This document shows, piece after piece, positions 1 to 8,267 of a stretch of 64,000 nt of DNA (its first letter is position 1; each line of letters starts with the position of its first letter). Source of the stretch: JAPPLB01 sp965204095 (GTDB lineage: Bacteria > Acidobacteriota > Terriglobia > Bryobacterales > UBA6623); NCBI GenBank assembly GCA_965204095.1, contig OZ241991.1:6138001-6202000 (forward strand), read 5' to 3'. A program made the translations under genes and the position numbers. Under the pieces are notes generated by a model. That model searched no databases, was not told the DNA's origin, and was given only the letters and a program-made list of their open reading frames with translations.

Positions 1-907
1 GATCGGCGAAGGAGCCCTGCTCCCATACGTAGTTGCCGTGCCCGCCGATAAGGTGCGGTCTGGAGTCACGGTTGGCTTGGGAGTGAATGAATAGGACGGT
101 CTCGCCGACCTTGGCTGTCATGGCGCCATCGCCGGTGAGTGCGCCGACCCTGCCATTGAAAACGACATGAGACGGCGTGAGGGTGCGCATGGCCTTGAGG
201 ACATCGGCAATACCCTCGGCATGACCTTTGTACTTCATGAACTTGCCGTCGGAATCTCGGGGAATGTAGTAGTCTTGCTCGCCGACATAATAGGCCTTGT
301 CATAGCGGATGGGGCTGCCATCGCGGTCCTTGAGACCGTCTCTCGGCAGCACCATGACGGCCCCGTTCATGCCGGAAACGACATGGTATGGAATCATCGA
401 TCCACCGGGGGCGCAGTGATAGATGAAGGCCCCCGGCTTGAGCGCCTTCCAGCGGAGCATGACCTGTTCGCCCGGTTGTACGTGCGTAAGGGCGGCGCCG
501 CCGAGCGCGCCGGTCGAGGCGTGAAAGTCGATGTTGTGCTCGAAGAGGCTCCCAGTCGGATTCTTCAGCGTGAGCTCTACGTAGTCACCCTCGTGGCAGA
601 TGATCAGTGGCCCCGGAATGGAGCCGTTGAACATGAGAGCGTCGATTTCCGTCCCGTCGTTGTCGATCACCCTCTTGCCTTCGTGGGCGACCAGTTCCAC
701 CTCGACAATTTTCGGGCCGACCATGGCGACCTGCTCGTGTTCAGGAACGAAAGGCGGCTCGACAAGCTCTTGCTTGATGCGCGGCAGCTTGCTGATGTCC
801 GTCGTGGCGGCGGTGCTTGACTCGCTACGGCAGCCGCTGCCGATGGCCGGCATGGCGGCCATCGCGCTTCCGGCCTGCAGAATCCGGCGTCTGCTGACGT
901 CGAACAT
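1..907 (-). CDS. nirK: Copper-containing nitrite reductase NirK, C-terminus cut by window edge
   Basis: Reduces nitrite to nitric oxide in denitrification, in the periplasm. The 302 visible residues open with a Tat motif (SRRRILQAG) and then two cupredoxin domains. Type 1 copper ligands are visible as H124, C165, H175 and M180, within HCAPGGSMIPYHVVSGMNG. Type 2 ligands are H129, H164 and the H285 of PHLIGGHG. The motif TGALGGAALTHVQPGE is characteristic of the family. The start at 907 follows a GGAGGGGG ribosome site. The open frame runs off base 1, so roughly the last 40 residues or more lie outside. No other denitrification gene is visible nearby. Identification rests on all copper ligands being in family context. 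Confidence 0.95.
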   Translation of the reverse strand, partial: MFDVSRRRILQAGSAMAAMPAIGSGCRSESSTAATTDISKLPRIKQELVEPPFVPEHEQVAMVGPKIVEVELVAHEGKRVIDNDGTEIDALMFNGSIPGPLIICHEGDYVELTLKNPTGSLFEHNIDFHASTGALGGAALTHVQPGEQVMLRWKALKPGAFIYHCAPGGSMIPYHVVSGMNGAVMVLPRDGLKDRDGSPIRYDKAYYVGEQDYYIPRDSDGKFMKYKGHAEGIADVLKAMRTLTPSHVVFNGRVGALTGDGAMTAKVGETVLFIHSQANRDSRPHLIGGHGNYVWEQGSFAD

Positions 908-1231
908 GAACGCCCCCTCCCTACCGGTCTTTGCTACCGGATCGGATTCCACTGGTGGCTAAAGGAATGAACGACTTCAGATCGCCAAATTCTGCTGGGG
1001 CGCCGGCGGCCCGCGGTAGGCGGACCGACGAAGACTCCCTTCGATAGAACCCGAACCGTTATCTTTGTGCGGCAAGGTTTATTCTCCCATGCGCGCCGGA
1101 CAGAGTGCCCACAAGGGGGCTGACGTGCTCGGAGAGTTCATCCGGCCCACCAGGAGAGCAGAGCGTCGGGAAGGTCATGGTGGAACCATCCGGCGGTCGA
1201 CTCGCCACATGGTGAGAAATGCAGATCTGCC
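908..1231. other. Gene-free gap between nirK and the Cache protein
   Basis: No credible reading frame is seen. The right part holds a TF-element relic (1193-1229). As the upstream region of nirK it should hold the nirK promoter, but no clear regulator site (for example an FNR/NNR box, TTGAT-N4-ATCAA) was recognised. Confidence 0.5.
1193..1229 (+). repeat. TF-element relic, right end only
   Basis: Shows the right-end signature GGTGAGAAATGCAG preceded by a degraded arm. The terminal GGCTA is corrupted to ATCTG. It has the same orientation as all other copies and lies 3 bp from the stop codon of the minus-strand Cache gene. Confidence 0.7.
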
Positions 1232-2248
1232 CTAGAAGGGGAAGGGATTGTAGTCAGGCCGCGCATAGCCCGAATAATAACCGGCTCCGATCAGCACCGG
1301 CAGCCCGAAGACCACCACCCTCTTGACGAACGTCACCTTGTCCTGCATCTCGCCGCTGGCGGGATTCCGCGCCGTGTAGTGCAGCAAGGTTTCCCCGAAC
1401 GCATCGCCCACGCTCACCACGTCCCGGCCGCCGAAGGGGCCGTCCATCATGTCGTTCAACTCCGGCGCGCCGGCGCCCGGCTGCCCGCTGTCGGGATCGC
1501 CGCTGAACAGCGCCCCGCCGTAGGTGTCCACACCGAACAGGTAGATCGAGCCATGCTTCCAGCGCGGATCGTTCGCCAGCGGGACCGTGGCGAAATAGCC
1601 TTTCGATTCCAGCTCCATGGCGGCGCAACGGACGAACTCCCGCAGCCTCTCCTCGGAGGGGTTGTCCTCGAGCGCCATGGCGTTGACATCTTCGCTCTCG
1701 CAGGTGCCCGGAATGTCGCGGAGGTAGATTCCGGCGCCGATCGCGGCCGGCGTCCCGTACCAGTCGATGCTCTTGATATAGGCAAGCTTAGGCTCGTCCC
1801 GGCCCGTAGTGAAATTGGTGAAGGAATAGTAGAGCCAGCCCGCGCCGAATTCGCTCACGATCCGGTGCTGTTCCTTGTAGTAGTCGTTGCCGTAGGCGTC
1901 GATCAGCAGTCCCAGCGAGGTCCCTTCCCTCTCCGGGGTAGGTGGGAAGATGAACAGTCGAGCCTGATCGCTCATGGGTGTCGCTTCGGAGACGAAGACA
2001 TAGATCGGGCCGCTTTTCCAACGCTCGTCTTCGTTGAAGGCCCGGCGGGCCTCCTTCAGACCCATTTCCTGGGCGTACTCGTAGGCGCACTGCACGAACG
2101 CCTGGACGTCCTGTGTCGTGCGCACCGCCCTGGCGCTGACCGAGCGATCGGCGCAAGTCAGCGCTTCGGCATCCGGATGGTCGGCGAAAGCAGGAGCGGC
2201 GGCCAGCAGAATGAAGGGAATCAGCAATAGGGAGTGACGATGTTTCAT
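1232..2248 (-). CDS. Secreted protein with two Cache-like (sCache) domains
   Basis: A 338-residue protein with a Sec signal peptide ending near AFADHP. It is an internal duplication: about residues 40-190 and 190-335 repeat the same pattern. That pattern is an AFVQCA/EFVRCA helix, DERWKSGPIYVFV/DPRWKHGSIYLFG, a tryptophan or tyrosine-rich strand near a T-bearing NP-like turn, and a closing K.VKSIDWYGTPAAIGAGIY or VVVFGLPVLIGAGYY strand. This matches the extracellular small-molecule-binding sCache_2 fold. There is no transmembrane or signalling domain, so it is a free periplasmic binding protein rather than a complete chemoreceptor. The ligand is unknown. AAGGAG precedes the start at a slightly long spacing. 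Confidence 0.75.
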   Translation of the reverse strand: MKHRHSLLLIPFILLAAAPAFADHPDAEALTCADRSVSARAVRTTQDVQAFVQCAYEYAQEMGLKEARRAFNEDERWKSGPIYVFVSEATPMSDQARLFIFPPTPEREGTSLGLLIDAYGNDYYKEQHRIVSEFGAGWLYYSFTNFTTGRDEPKLAYIKSIDWYGTPAAIGAGIYLRDIPGTCESEDVNAMALEDNPSEERLREFVRCAAMELESKGYFATVPLANDPRWKHGSIYLFGVDTYGGALFSGDPDSGQPGAGAPELNDMMDGPFGGRDVVSVGDAFGETLLHYTARNPASGEMQDKVTFVKRVVVFGLPVLIGAGYYSGYARPDYNPFPF

Positions 2249-2320
2249 GACGGTATGATCTCCTTTGGAATAGCCCGCTATTCCAAAGAGTATAGCCGGG
2301 GCTCGTCCTCCGATTGCACT

Positions 2321-2484
2321 TCACCTTCCCGCGACGGTGGAGATGTTGCCGGATGTGTCCACTTTGCGGATGCGCTGGTTGTGTTGATCGGCGATATAGA
2401 GGTTCCCGGCCGCGTTTCCGGTCAGGCCTGTAGGGCTGTCCAGCTGCGCCTGTATTGCTGAGCCGACGTGCCCTGAGAAACCCT
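2321..2484 (-). pseudogene. Remnant of an NHL-repeat (beta-propeller) protein
   Basis: Read on the minus strand, a stop-bounded frame encodes one near-perfect NHL repeat: AQLDSPTGLTGNAAGNLYIA followed by DQHNQRIRKVDTSGNISTVAG, then a TGA stop. This is the repeat seen in tandem in secreted NHL/SMP-30-like proteins. No start codon, signal peptide or flanking repeats remain. It is therefore read as the decayed 3' end of a once longer gene. An in-frame stop at about 2485 bounds it upstream. Confidence 0.7.
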
Positions 2485-2543
2485 TTCACCAACGAAGGCC
2501 GATCAACTCAGAGCTGCGGCCAAGTTGCACTCTCAAATCGAAA

Positions 2544-3479
2544 CTAGACCTTGCCCGTCGCGAGGCTTTCTCCGAACACGCGGCGAGCGTTCGATGCGAG
2601 AATCTGCTTTTTCGCTTCTTCGCTGATATCCGCGAAAGCGATCTTGGCGAGTTGTGCGCCGGGGCTCAGATAGGTGGAGTCGCTCCCGAACAGAATCCGG
2701 CTCTGTCCCGCGGTCGCCACGGTCCGTTCCAGGACCCGAAAGGGCACGTCCGAGGCGGCCGTTTCCATGAAGGCTTTCGGATGCTTCGCCGTGAAGCCGG
2801 CCCAATCGTCAATGCCGCGGCCATAGTGGGCGATGATGAGCCGCATCCCGGTGAACTCCGAGAGGACCCGCGAGAGAACCACCGGCAGAGGCTCGTTCCT
2901 GAGGGTCGGCGTTTCCGCGCCGTGGCTGCTCTTGACGTGAAACAGCACCGGCAGCTTGTGCTCGTGCGCGAATTGGTACGCGCGGCGATAACCCTCGCCG
3001 TCCACGGGGTAGTTGTGCGCCACGCCGTGCAGCTTGAATCCGACCGGCCCTGGGCCGGGTTCCGGAATCCGCTCGGCCATGGCGAGCGAAGCATCGACGA
3101 AATGAGGCTGAAATACCAAATAGGCTCGAAGGCGGCCGGGATGTTTCTTCATGGCGGCGATGGCGGCTTCGTTCCCGGCGCGAAAGCCTTCTACGTCGGG
3201 CGCGCCGATGGCGGACGAGTTGCTGAAGACCGAAAGATTGATCCCGCAGCGGTCCATCGCCCGGAACAGTGTCGTGACACCCGGCGGCAGTTTTCCCCCT
3301 TCGAGGAACCCGCTGAAGTGCGCGTGAGCGTCGATGACCTCGACGTCGAAGGGCTTCCCGTCTCGAATGGTCTGTGCAACTGATAGGTCAGGAGGAGACA
3401 CGCCTGCGGCATTGCGCGTCCAAGCCAAGGCAGCCCCGCTCGTGACTGAATGAGAGACGAATTGACGTCGCGTCAGCAT
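2544..3479 (-). CDS. Amidohydrolase family 2 (metal-dependent TIM-barrel hydrolase)
   Basis: A 311-residue protein of the amidohydrolase-2 superfamily. It has an N-terminal Tat-like leader (MLTRRQFVSHS), then VIDAHAHFSG (HxH metal ligands), HVKSSHG, IIAHYGRG and ILFGSDSTYL, giving the expected set of His ligands and final Asp. The reaction could be decarboxylation or hydrolysis of a small ring or carboxylate; the substrate cannot be read. The ATG at 3479 has GGAG at good spacing. An alternative ATG at 3494 would add five residues. It lies directly downstream of a second amidohydrolase (stop 3497), so the two likely form an operon. Confidence 0.85.
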   Translation of the reverse strand: MLTRRQFVSHSVTSGAALAWTRNAAGVSPPDLSVAQTIRDGKPFDVEVIDAHAHFSGFLEGGKLPPGVTTLFRAMDRCGINLSVFSNSSAIGAPDVEGFRAGNEAAIAAMKKHPGRLRAYLVFQPHFVDASLAMAERIPEPGPGPVGFKLHGVAHNYPVDGEGYRRAYQFAHEHKLPVLFHVKSSHGAETPTLRNEPLPVVLSRVLSEFTGMRLIIAHYGRGIDDWAGFTAKHPKAFMETAASDVPFRVLERTVATAGQSRILFGSDSTYLSPGAQLAKIAFADISEEAKKQILASNARRVFGESLATGKV

Positions 3480-3496
3480 GAGTCGTTTCTCCATTC

Positions 3497-4264
3497 TCAC
3501 GAAACCTGATCGAGCAGTCTTTGCAGATTTCCACCCGCGATCTGCTGCTTCTGTTCGGTCTGCAGTTCGGCGTAGTTGAGCATCCCGATGGGCAGGCTCG
3601 GGTCCCAATACGGCATTTGCGATCCGAACAGCACGCGGTCGGCCTCGATCATCTTGACCACGGTTTCGAGTTGCCCGTAAAGAGTGTTCAGGGCATGGGT
3701 GAAATGAAGATGCCGGTGCTTGCGTGTCATCATGACGAGTTGTGTCTGGAGGCTTCGGTGAGTTCGCAGCAGGATCACCGGCAAATCGGGAAAGCTGCTG
3801 CAGATGGCGTCGATGTCCTCGAGGCCGTATCTCGCCGTGCCTTCGGGACGGTACAGCGGCGCGCCCTCCAACAGCAAGGGCGCGCGGTGTTTCTGCAGTC
3901 TCTCGTACACCCGCCCGAGCAAAAACGGCTTGAGGATCACGGGTGGATCGGAAGGGCCATCGCTCGCCAGGAAGCGGGCAGCCTTGGCGCCTGCTTCAAT
4001 CATCCTGTCGACGTGTTCCTCCAGGCGGTCCTCGGGGCTTTGCAACGTCAACGGCAGGACCCAGCAGAGTTCGATTCGATCGGACTTCCCGGCCTCGCGC
4101 GCGCCTCGCTGGTTCGCGCCGTCGCGATAGTAGATGAGGGACTTTTCGATGCCGTATCGATCCATCTCGCGCAGCAAGGCGCCCGCGTCGGGCATCTCGT
4201 CGGGAATGGGGATGCGCGACGTGCCGATCATGACGTCGCAATCGAAATAGCTCCAGTCGGGCAT
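3497..4264 (-). CDS. Amidohydrolase-2-like protein lacking the HxH motif
   Basis: A 255-residue cytoplasmic TIM-barrel protein related to its downstream neighbour. It shows the family layout: FDCDVMIG at the N-terminus, ILLRTHRSL, HLHFTHA in the middle, VLFGSQMPYWDP near the end and a closing GGNLQRLL. However, the N-terminal HxH is FDCDVMIG with no histidines, and the final Asp is replaced by the GSQMP loop. It may be a metal-free member, a structural partner of the adjacent complete amidohydrolase, or an enzyme with altered chemistry. It is the first gene of a two-gene unit. Confidence 0.75.
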   Translation of the reverse strand: MPDWSYFDCDVMIGTSRIPIPDEMPDAGALLREMDRYGIEKSLIYYRDGANQRGAREAGKSDRIELCWVLPLTLQSPEDRLEEHVDRMIEAGAKAARFLASDGPSDPPVILKPFLLGRVYERLQKHRAPLLLEGAPLYRPEGTARYGLEDIDAICSSFPDLPVILLRTHRSLQTQLVMMTRKHRHLHFTHALNTLYGQLETVVKMIEADRVLFGSQMPYWDPSLPIGMLNYAELQTEQKQQIAGGNLQRLLDQVS

Positions 4265-4421
4265 GGCTCGCGTCCGGCGGGTCCGCTCTACGATAGCTCA
4301 CCTCGCCGTGCGCTGGAGCCGAAGACGGTATTGATCTGCTCGCCGGGATAGTGGCGTGGCCGGGGCGAATGCCGGACTTCGATATCATCCCGTTAGGTTT
4401 ACTTGTCTCTGGGTTTTCTCC

Positions 4422-6308
4422 ATGCTGACCTCCCTCGTTCTGACAATTCTGACGTTGGCCAGTTGCGGCTATTTCCTGCGTGTCGTGAGGAACCGGCTCA
4501 AGTTCGGAGAGTCGCTGCGGCAACCGCTTCCCTGGGACGGCGTCGCCCGGCGGCTGCGCCGGGTATTTCTCGAAGTCCTGTTGCAGACGAAAGTGATCCG
4601 CGCCCGGCCCGTTACCGGTGTGCTCCATGCGCTCGTGATGTGGGGTTTCTTTGCCTTCGCTTGGGTCAGTCTGGAGCACATGATGCAGGGGTTTCAGGGG
4701 CTCGACGGCGCGCGTCCTGATCGCGGTTGGTATGGCTGGTTTGCGGCCGCCTGGGCCGTGGCCGTGCTCGTTGGGATCGTTGGGCTCAGCATCAGGCGCT
4801 TTGTCTTGCGGCCGCAAGTGCTTGGTGAGTTGTCGCTCTCCTCGGGGATCGTTGCGGTGCTGATCGCGGCGCTGATGGTCACCTATCTGCTTGGATGGCG
4901 GGCTTTGGAAGCGGACAGCGCGGCTTGGCGCCTGAACTGGTGGGTCCACACCCTGTCGCTTCTCGGCATGCTCTGGGTGATTCCGAACTCGAAACATCTG
5001 CACTTGGTGCTGGGGCCGCTCGCGGTCTTCTTCCGGTCCGAGACGACGAGCGGCATGCGGGCTTTGCGTGAGGACGACGATGACGATTTCGGGCTCAGGC
5101 AAATCAGCCGCTTGTCCATGAAAGACGTTCTTGACGTCAACTCCTGCGTGGAATGCGGGCGCTGCACGGACGTCTGTCCTGCGAGCACCGTTGGTCAGAG
5201 CCTCGACCCCAAGGAAATCGTTCTGCAACTGCAACGCGGTCTTCTGGCCGGGGGCCAAACGCTCGCGGGAACGCCGAGCCAGGTCCAGGCCGGCGAGTGT
5301 TGGGTCAGCGAAGTCGACTTGTTCCAGTGTCTGTCGTGCGGCGCTTGCGAAGATGCCTGCCCGGTGGGCATCGAACACGTAGGCCCGAAGATTCTGGACA
5401 TGCGCCGGGGTCTCGTCAGTGAGGGCCGCACCAACAGCGACAAGTTGAACGTGCTGTTTACAACCATGGAGCGCTCGCCGCACAACCCCTGGGGCGTGGC
5501 GCACGAAACGCGGCGAAAGCTCATACAAACAGAAGGCTTTCCCATTTTCGACGGCAGCCAGGAGTGGCTGTTCTGGTTGGGTTGCGGCGTGAGTTACGAT
5601 CCGCACGGCCAGGAAGTAGCCCGAGCGATGAGAAGAGTTCTCGATGCGGCCGGTGTCGCGTGGGGTGTGCTCGAGCGGGAGACCTGTTGCGGCGAGCCGG
5701 CGCGCCGCGCGGGCAACGAATATCTCTATTTCGACCTTTCCGAAAAGGTCATCGAGTCGTTTCGGGCCGCAAGCGTCAAGAAACTGGTGACCTGCTGCCC
5801 GCACTGTGCGCGGATGCTCGATAGGGACTATCGCCAGAACCCTGTCTTTCAAGAGTTGGGCATAAGGGTTGTGCACCATACGGAGTTGCTCGCGGAGCTG
5901 CTCCCCCGTCTTGAGGGAAAACTTCAGAAGAGGGGCGAAACCATCACATTCCACGACCCTTGCTATTTGGCACGAGGCCGGGGAGTCGTCGACGAACCTC
6001 GGCATGCGCTTGCGGCTGCTGGTGTCGAGATGGTCGAGATGAAACGCAGCCGTTCCCGGACGTTCTGCTGCGGAGCCGGCGGCGCCCAGCTCTTCATTGC
6101 CGACGACAAGGCGGACCCGCCGGGAGGTCGCATCAATCATCGGCGCTTTGCGGAGGTAAGCGCGACCGGCGTGTCCAAGGTTGCCGTGGCCTGCCCGTAC
6201 TGTCCGATCATGCTCAATGACGCCGCCCGCCACGCCGGACGCGAGGACTTCGTTGTGGCCGATGTGGCCGAGATCGTCGCGGACCGGATCGTTGATACCG
6301 GGCCTTGA
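4422..6308 (+). CDS. Membrane Fe-S oxidoreductase (HdrD/GlpC-like, two CCG domains)
   Basis: About 628 residues. The N-terminal 220 residues hold several membrane helices of a NarI-like cytochrome b type. Next come two 4Fe-4S motifs (CVECGRCTDVCP and CLSCGACEDACP) and two CCG cysteine-rich domains (CCGEPARR with CCPHC; CCGAGG with CPYC). This architecture is known from electron-transfer proteins that link ETF or heterodisulfide-type donors to quinone. It probably sits in the inner membrane with Fe-S domains in the cytoplasm. No etfAB genes are visible here. The ATG at 4422 was chosen because the membrane segment starts there. An upstream in-frame ATG at 4356 would add 22 hydrophilic residues. 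Confidence 0.85.
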   Translation: MLTSLVLTILTLASCGYFLRVVRNRLKFGESLRQPLPWDGVARRLRRVFLEVLLQTKVIRARPVTGVLHALVMWGFFAFAWVSLEHMMQGFQGLDGARPDRGWYGWFAAAWAVAVLVGIVGLSIRRFVLRPQVLGELSLSSGIVAVLIAALMVTYLLGWRALEADSAAWRLNWWVHTLSLLGMLWVIPNSKHLHLVLGPLAVFFRSETTSGMRALREDDDDDFGLRQISRLSMKDVLDVNSCVECGRCTDVCPASTVGQSLDPKEIVLQLQRGLLAGGQTLAGTPSQVQAGECWVSEVDLFQCLSCGACEDACPVGIEHVGPKILDMRRGLVSEGRTNSDKLNVLFTTMERSPHNPWGVAHETRRKLIQTEGFPIFDGSQEWLFWLGCGVSYDPHGQEVARAMRRVLDAAGVAWGVLERETCCGEPARRAGNEYLYFDLSEKVIESFRAASVKKLVTCCPHCARMLDRDYRQNPVFQELGIRVVHHTELLAELLPRLEGKLQKRGETITFHDPCYLARGRGVVDEPRHALAAAGVEMVEMKRSRSRTFCCGAGGAQLFIADDKADPPGGRINHRRFAEVSATGVSKVAVACPYCPIMLNDAARHAGREDFVVADVAEIVADRIVDTGP

Positions 6309-6385
6309 CGAATCCCGGCGAACGTTCTATTTCCCGGTTCACGGCCCGATACGGATAGGGTGCCTCGATGATGTGATCTTCATCT

Positions 6386-6712
6386 CAGCCTGCATGTCTC
6401 ACCACGTGGCGAGGCGAAGTGCGTGAGAGGACCCCCACGACGAGGCGCATGCCGCTTGGCGCGCGGAGGTGTACTTGAAAGTACATTGAGCACGGCAAGC
6501 AAGCGCAACGCAAGCCGCCCTTGAGCGAGGGCCGTGCCGCCTGCCCCAGGTTTTGGGGTCACGAAACACGAGACACGAAACACGAAACACGGCTTTTTAG
6601 CCTTTCCGCTTCACCGGCCCTCAGACATTTCATTCGAGAGCGAACCAAGCCTCCCGCCAGATGTTTTCACTGAAAACTAAAAACTGAAAACTGAAAACTA
6701 ACTACTGCCTTT
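6386..6712 (+). repeat. TF element, long form without right end
   Basis: Starts CAGCCTGCATGTCTCACCAC and keeps the left arm to about 6510. It then passes into the long-form interior: GGGGTCACGAAACACGAGAC heptads, a TCAGACATTTC block and an AAAACTG heptad run. No right terminal repeat is found. It fills the gap upstream of the sulfatase gene. Confidence 0.8.
6563..6592 (+). repeat. Heptanucleotide tandem repeat (CACGAAA type)
   Basis: Consecutive 7-mers CACGAAA, CACGAGA, CACGAAA, CACGAAA with a final CACGG. Part of the long-form TF interior. A second heptad run of the AAAACTG type lies at about 6669-6702. Confidence 0.85.
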
Positions 6713-6738
6713 CCGGCCTTCGCTACACTGTTTCGGTA

Positions 6739-8244
6739 ATGCCCGACACGAGAGCCTCGAGACCGACCCGCCGCGAGGCTTTGCAAAGCCTGGGCGCGGT
6801 CGGTGCGGCTTTCGTGACGCGCTGCGGCTCCAGGTCCGATTATCCTCGCCCCAACTTTCTGTTCGTCATGACTGACGATCAGAAAGCGCAACAGATGAGC
6901 TGCGCGGGGCACCCGATCCTCCGGACACCCAACATGGACCGGCTTGCCAACGAGGGTGTGCGGTTCGAGAACGCCTTCTGTACGAACTCGCTGTGCGCGC
7001 CGGGTCGGGCGTCGGTGCTGACAGGCTGCTATTCCCACGTTCATGGGATTCGGGGCAATTCCGAAAAGCGCGACGAGATCGAGGCGCTTGATCCCAACCT
7101 CCCGACGTTTCCCCGACTGCTTCACGAGGCCGGCTATCGAACCGGCCTGTTCGGGAAGTGGCACATCCGCCAGGACCCGAAAGACTTCGATGAATGGAAG
7201 GTGTTGCCGGGGCAGGGAGTCTATTTCGATCCGGATTTCATCCGGAACGGCGTGCGCCGTCAGGAGCGCGGCTACGCGACGGATCTCACGACCGATTTCG
7301 CGCTGGATTTCCTGCGGCGGCGCGGTGACGAACCGTTCTGCCTGGTCTATCAGCACAAGGCGCCGCATCGGCCTTTTACGCCCGCGCCGCGGCACGCCGA
7401 CTTGTACAACGACATCGCGTGGCCCAAGCCGGAAACGTACGACGACGATTACGAAACGCGTCCTCTCGCCAGGGAAGCGCAGGACATGAAGTTCGAGATC
7501 AGCCTCGCCGGCGACTACGAAGACCTGCCGAAAGGTCTCGGCCCCGCCGCGAAAAAGGATTGGATCTTCGACCGTTTCGTCAAGGATCATCACCGCGCCG
7601 TGTACGGCGTAGACGAAAACCTCGGCCTGATTCTGGAGCACCTCGATGTGACCGGACTCGCCGAAGACACCGTCGTCATCTACACCACCGACAACGGTTA
7701 CTTCCTCGGCGAGCATGGCTGGTATGACAAACGCTTCATGTACGAGCCGTCGCTGCGCATTCCTTTCCTGATCCGCTATCCTCGGCTGCCCTTGAAGGGA
7801 CACGTCGAGGACCGCATGGCCCTCAACGTCGACATTGCCCCGACGATTCTCGATCTGGCCGGGCTCGATGTTCCGGAACGGATGCAGGGTGAGAGTCTGG
7901 CGCCCCTCCTTCGCGGGAGCCCGCCCGACGATTGGCGCCAGTCGATCTTCTACGCCTACTACGATAACTCCTGGGCAATGAAAGACTTGCCGCCGGAAGC
8001 TCGCACCGACCCTTCGTTCCGGTACTTCACGGCCCACCGCGTCAGCCCCCACCGCGGCGTGCGCACCGAACGCTACAAGTTGATCGAATACTACAACGAA
8101 GATGGCTATTGGGAGCTCTTCGACCTGCGCGAGGATCCGAATGAGCTGAACAATCTCTATACCGAGCCCGGTCACGACGATCTCAAAGCGGAATTGACGC
8201 GGGAGTTGCGCCGCCTTCAGGAACAGTATCAAGAGAGAGGCTGA
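6739..8244 (+). CDS. Sulfatase (formylglycine-dependent), Tat-type leader
   Basis: A 501-residue type I sulfatase, hydrolysing sulfate esters, likely of glycans. Metal-site residues NFLFVMTDDQ are at about 39-48. The formylglycine cysteine C86 lies in CAPGRASVLTG. GKWH is near 146, and the later VVIYTTDNGYFLGEHGWYDK supplies the second metal motif. The N-terminus PTRREALQSLGAVGAAFV resembles a Tat leader, and a cysteine follows at C29. CxPGR replaces the commoner CxPSR; both occur in the family. An anaerobic or FGE maturase is not visible here. It is followed after 23 bp by glpX, probably fortuitously. Confidence 0.92.
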   Translation: MPDTRASRPTRREALQSLGAVGAAFVTRCGSRSDYPRPNFLFVMTDDQKAQQMSCAGHPILRTPNMDRLANEGVRFENAFCTNSLCAPGRASVLTGCYSHVHGIRGNSEKRDEIEALDPNLPTFPRLLHEAGYRTGLFGKWHIRQDPKDFDEWKVLPGQGVYFDPDFIRNGVRRQERGYATDLTTDFALDFLRRRGDEPFCLVYQHKAPHRPFTPAPRHADLYNDIAWPKPETYDDDYETRPLAREAQDMKFEISLAGDYEDLPKGLGPAAKKDWIFDRFVKDHHRAVYGVDENLGLILEHLDVTGLAEDTVVIYTTDNGYFLGEHGWYDKRFMYEPSLRIPFLIRYPRLPLKGHVEDRMALNVDIAPTILDLAGLDVPERMQGESLAPLLRGSPPDDWRQSIFYAYYDNSWAMKDLPPEARTDPSFRYFTAHRVSPHRGVRTERYKLIEYYNEDGYWELFDLREDPNELNNLYTEPGHDDLKAELTRELRRLQEQYQERG

Positions 8245-8267
8245 CGACAGGAAAGGCATGATGCGCC

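Noticed and set aside
167..820. Plus-strand open frame over the first kilobase
   Set aside because: Antisense to nirK, whose copper ligands are all present on the minus strand.
3996..6233. Long minus-strand open frame (745 codons)
   Set aside because: Antisense to the Fe-S oxidoreductase gene and to the amidohydrolase; composition is that of a GC-rich shadow frame without any domain.
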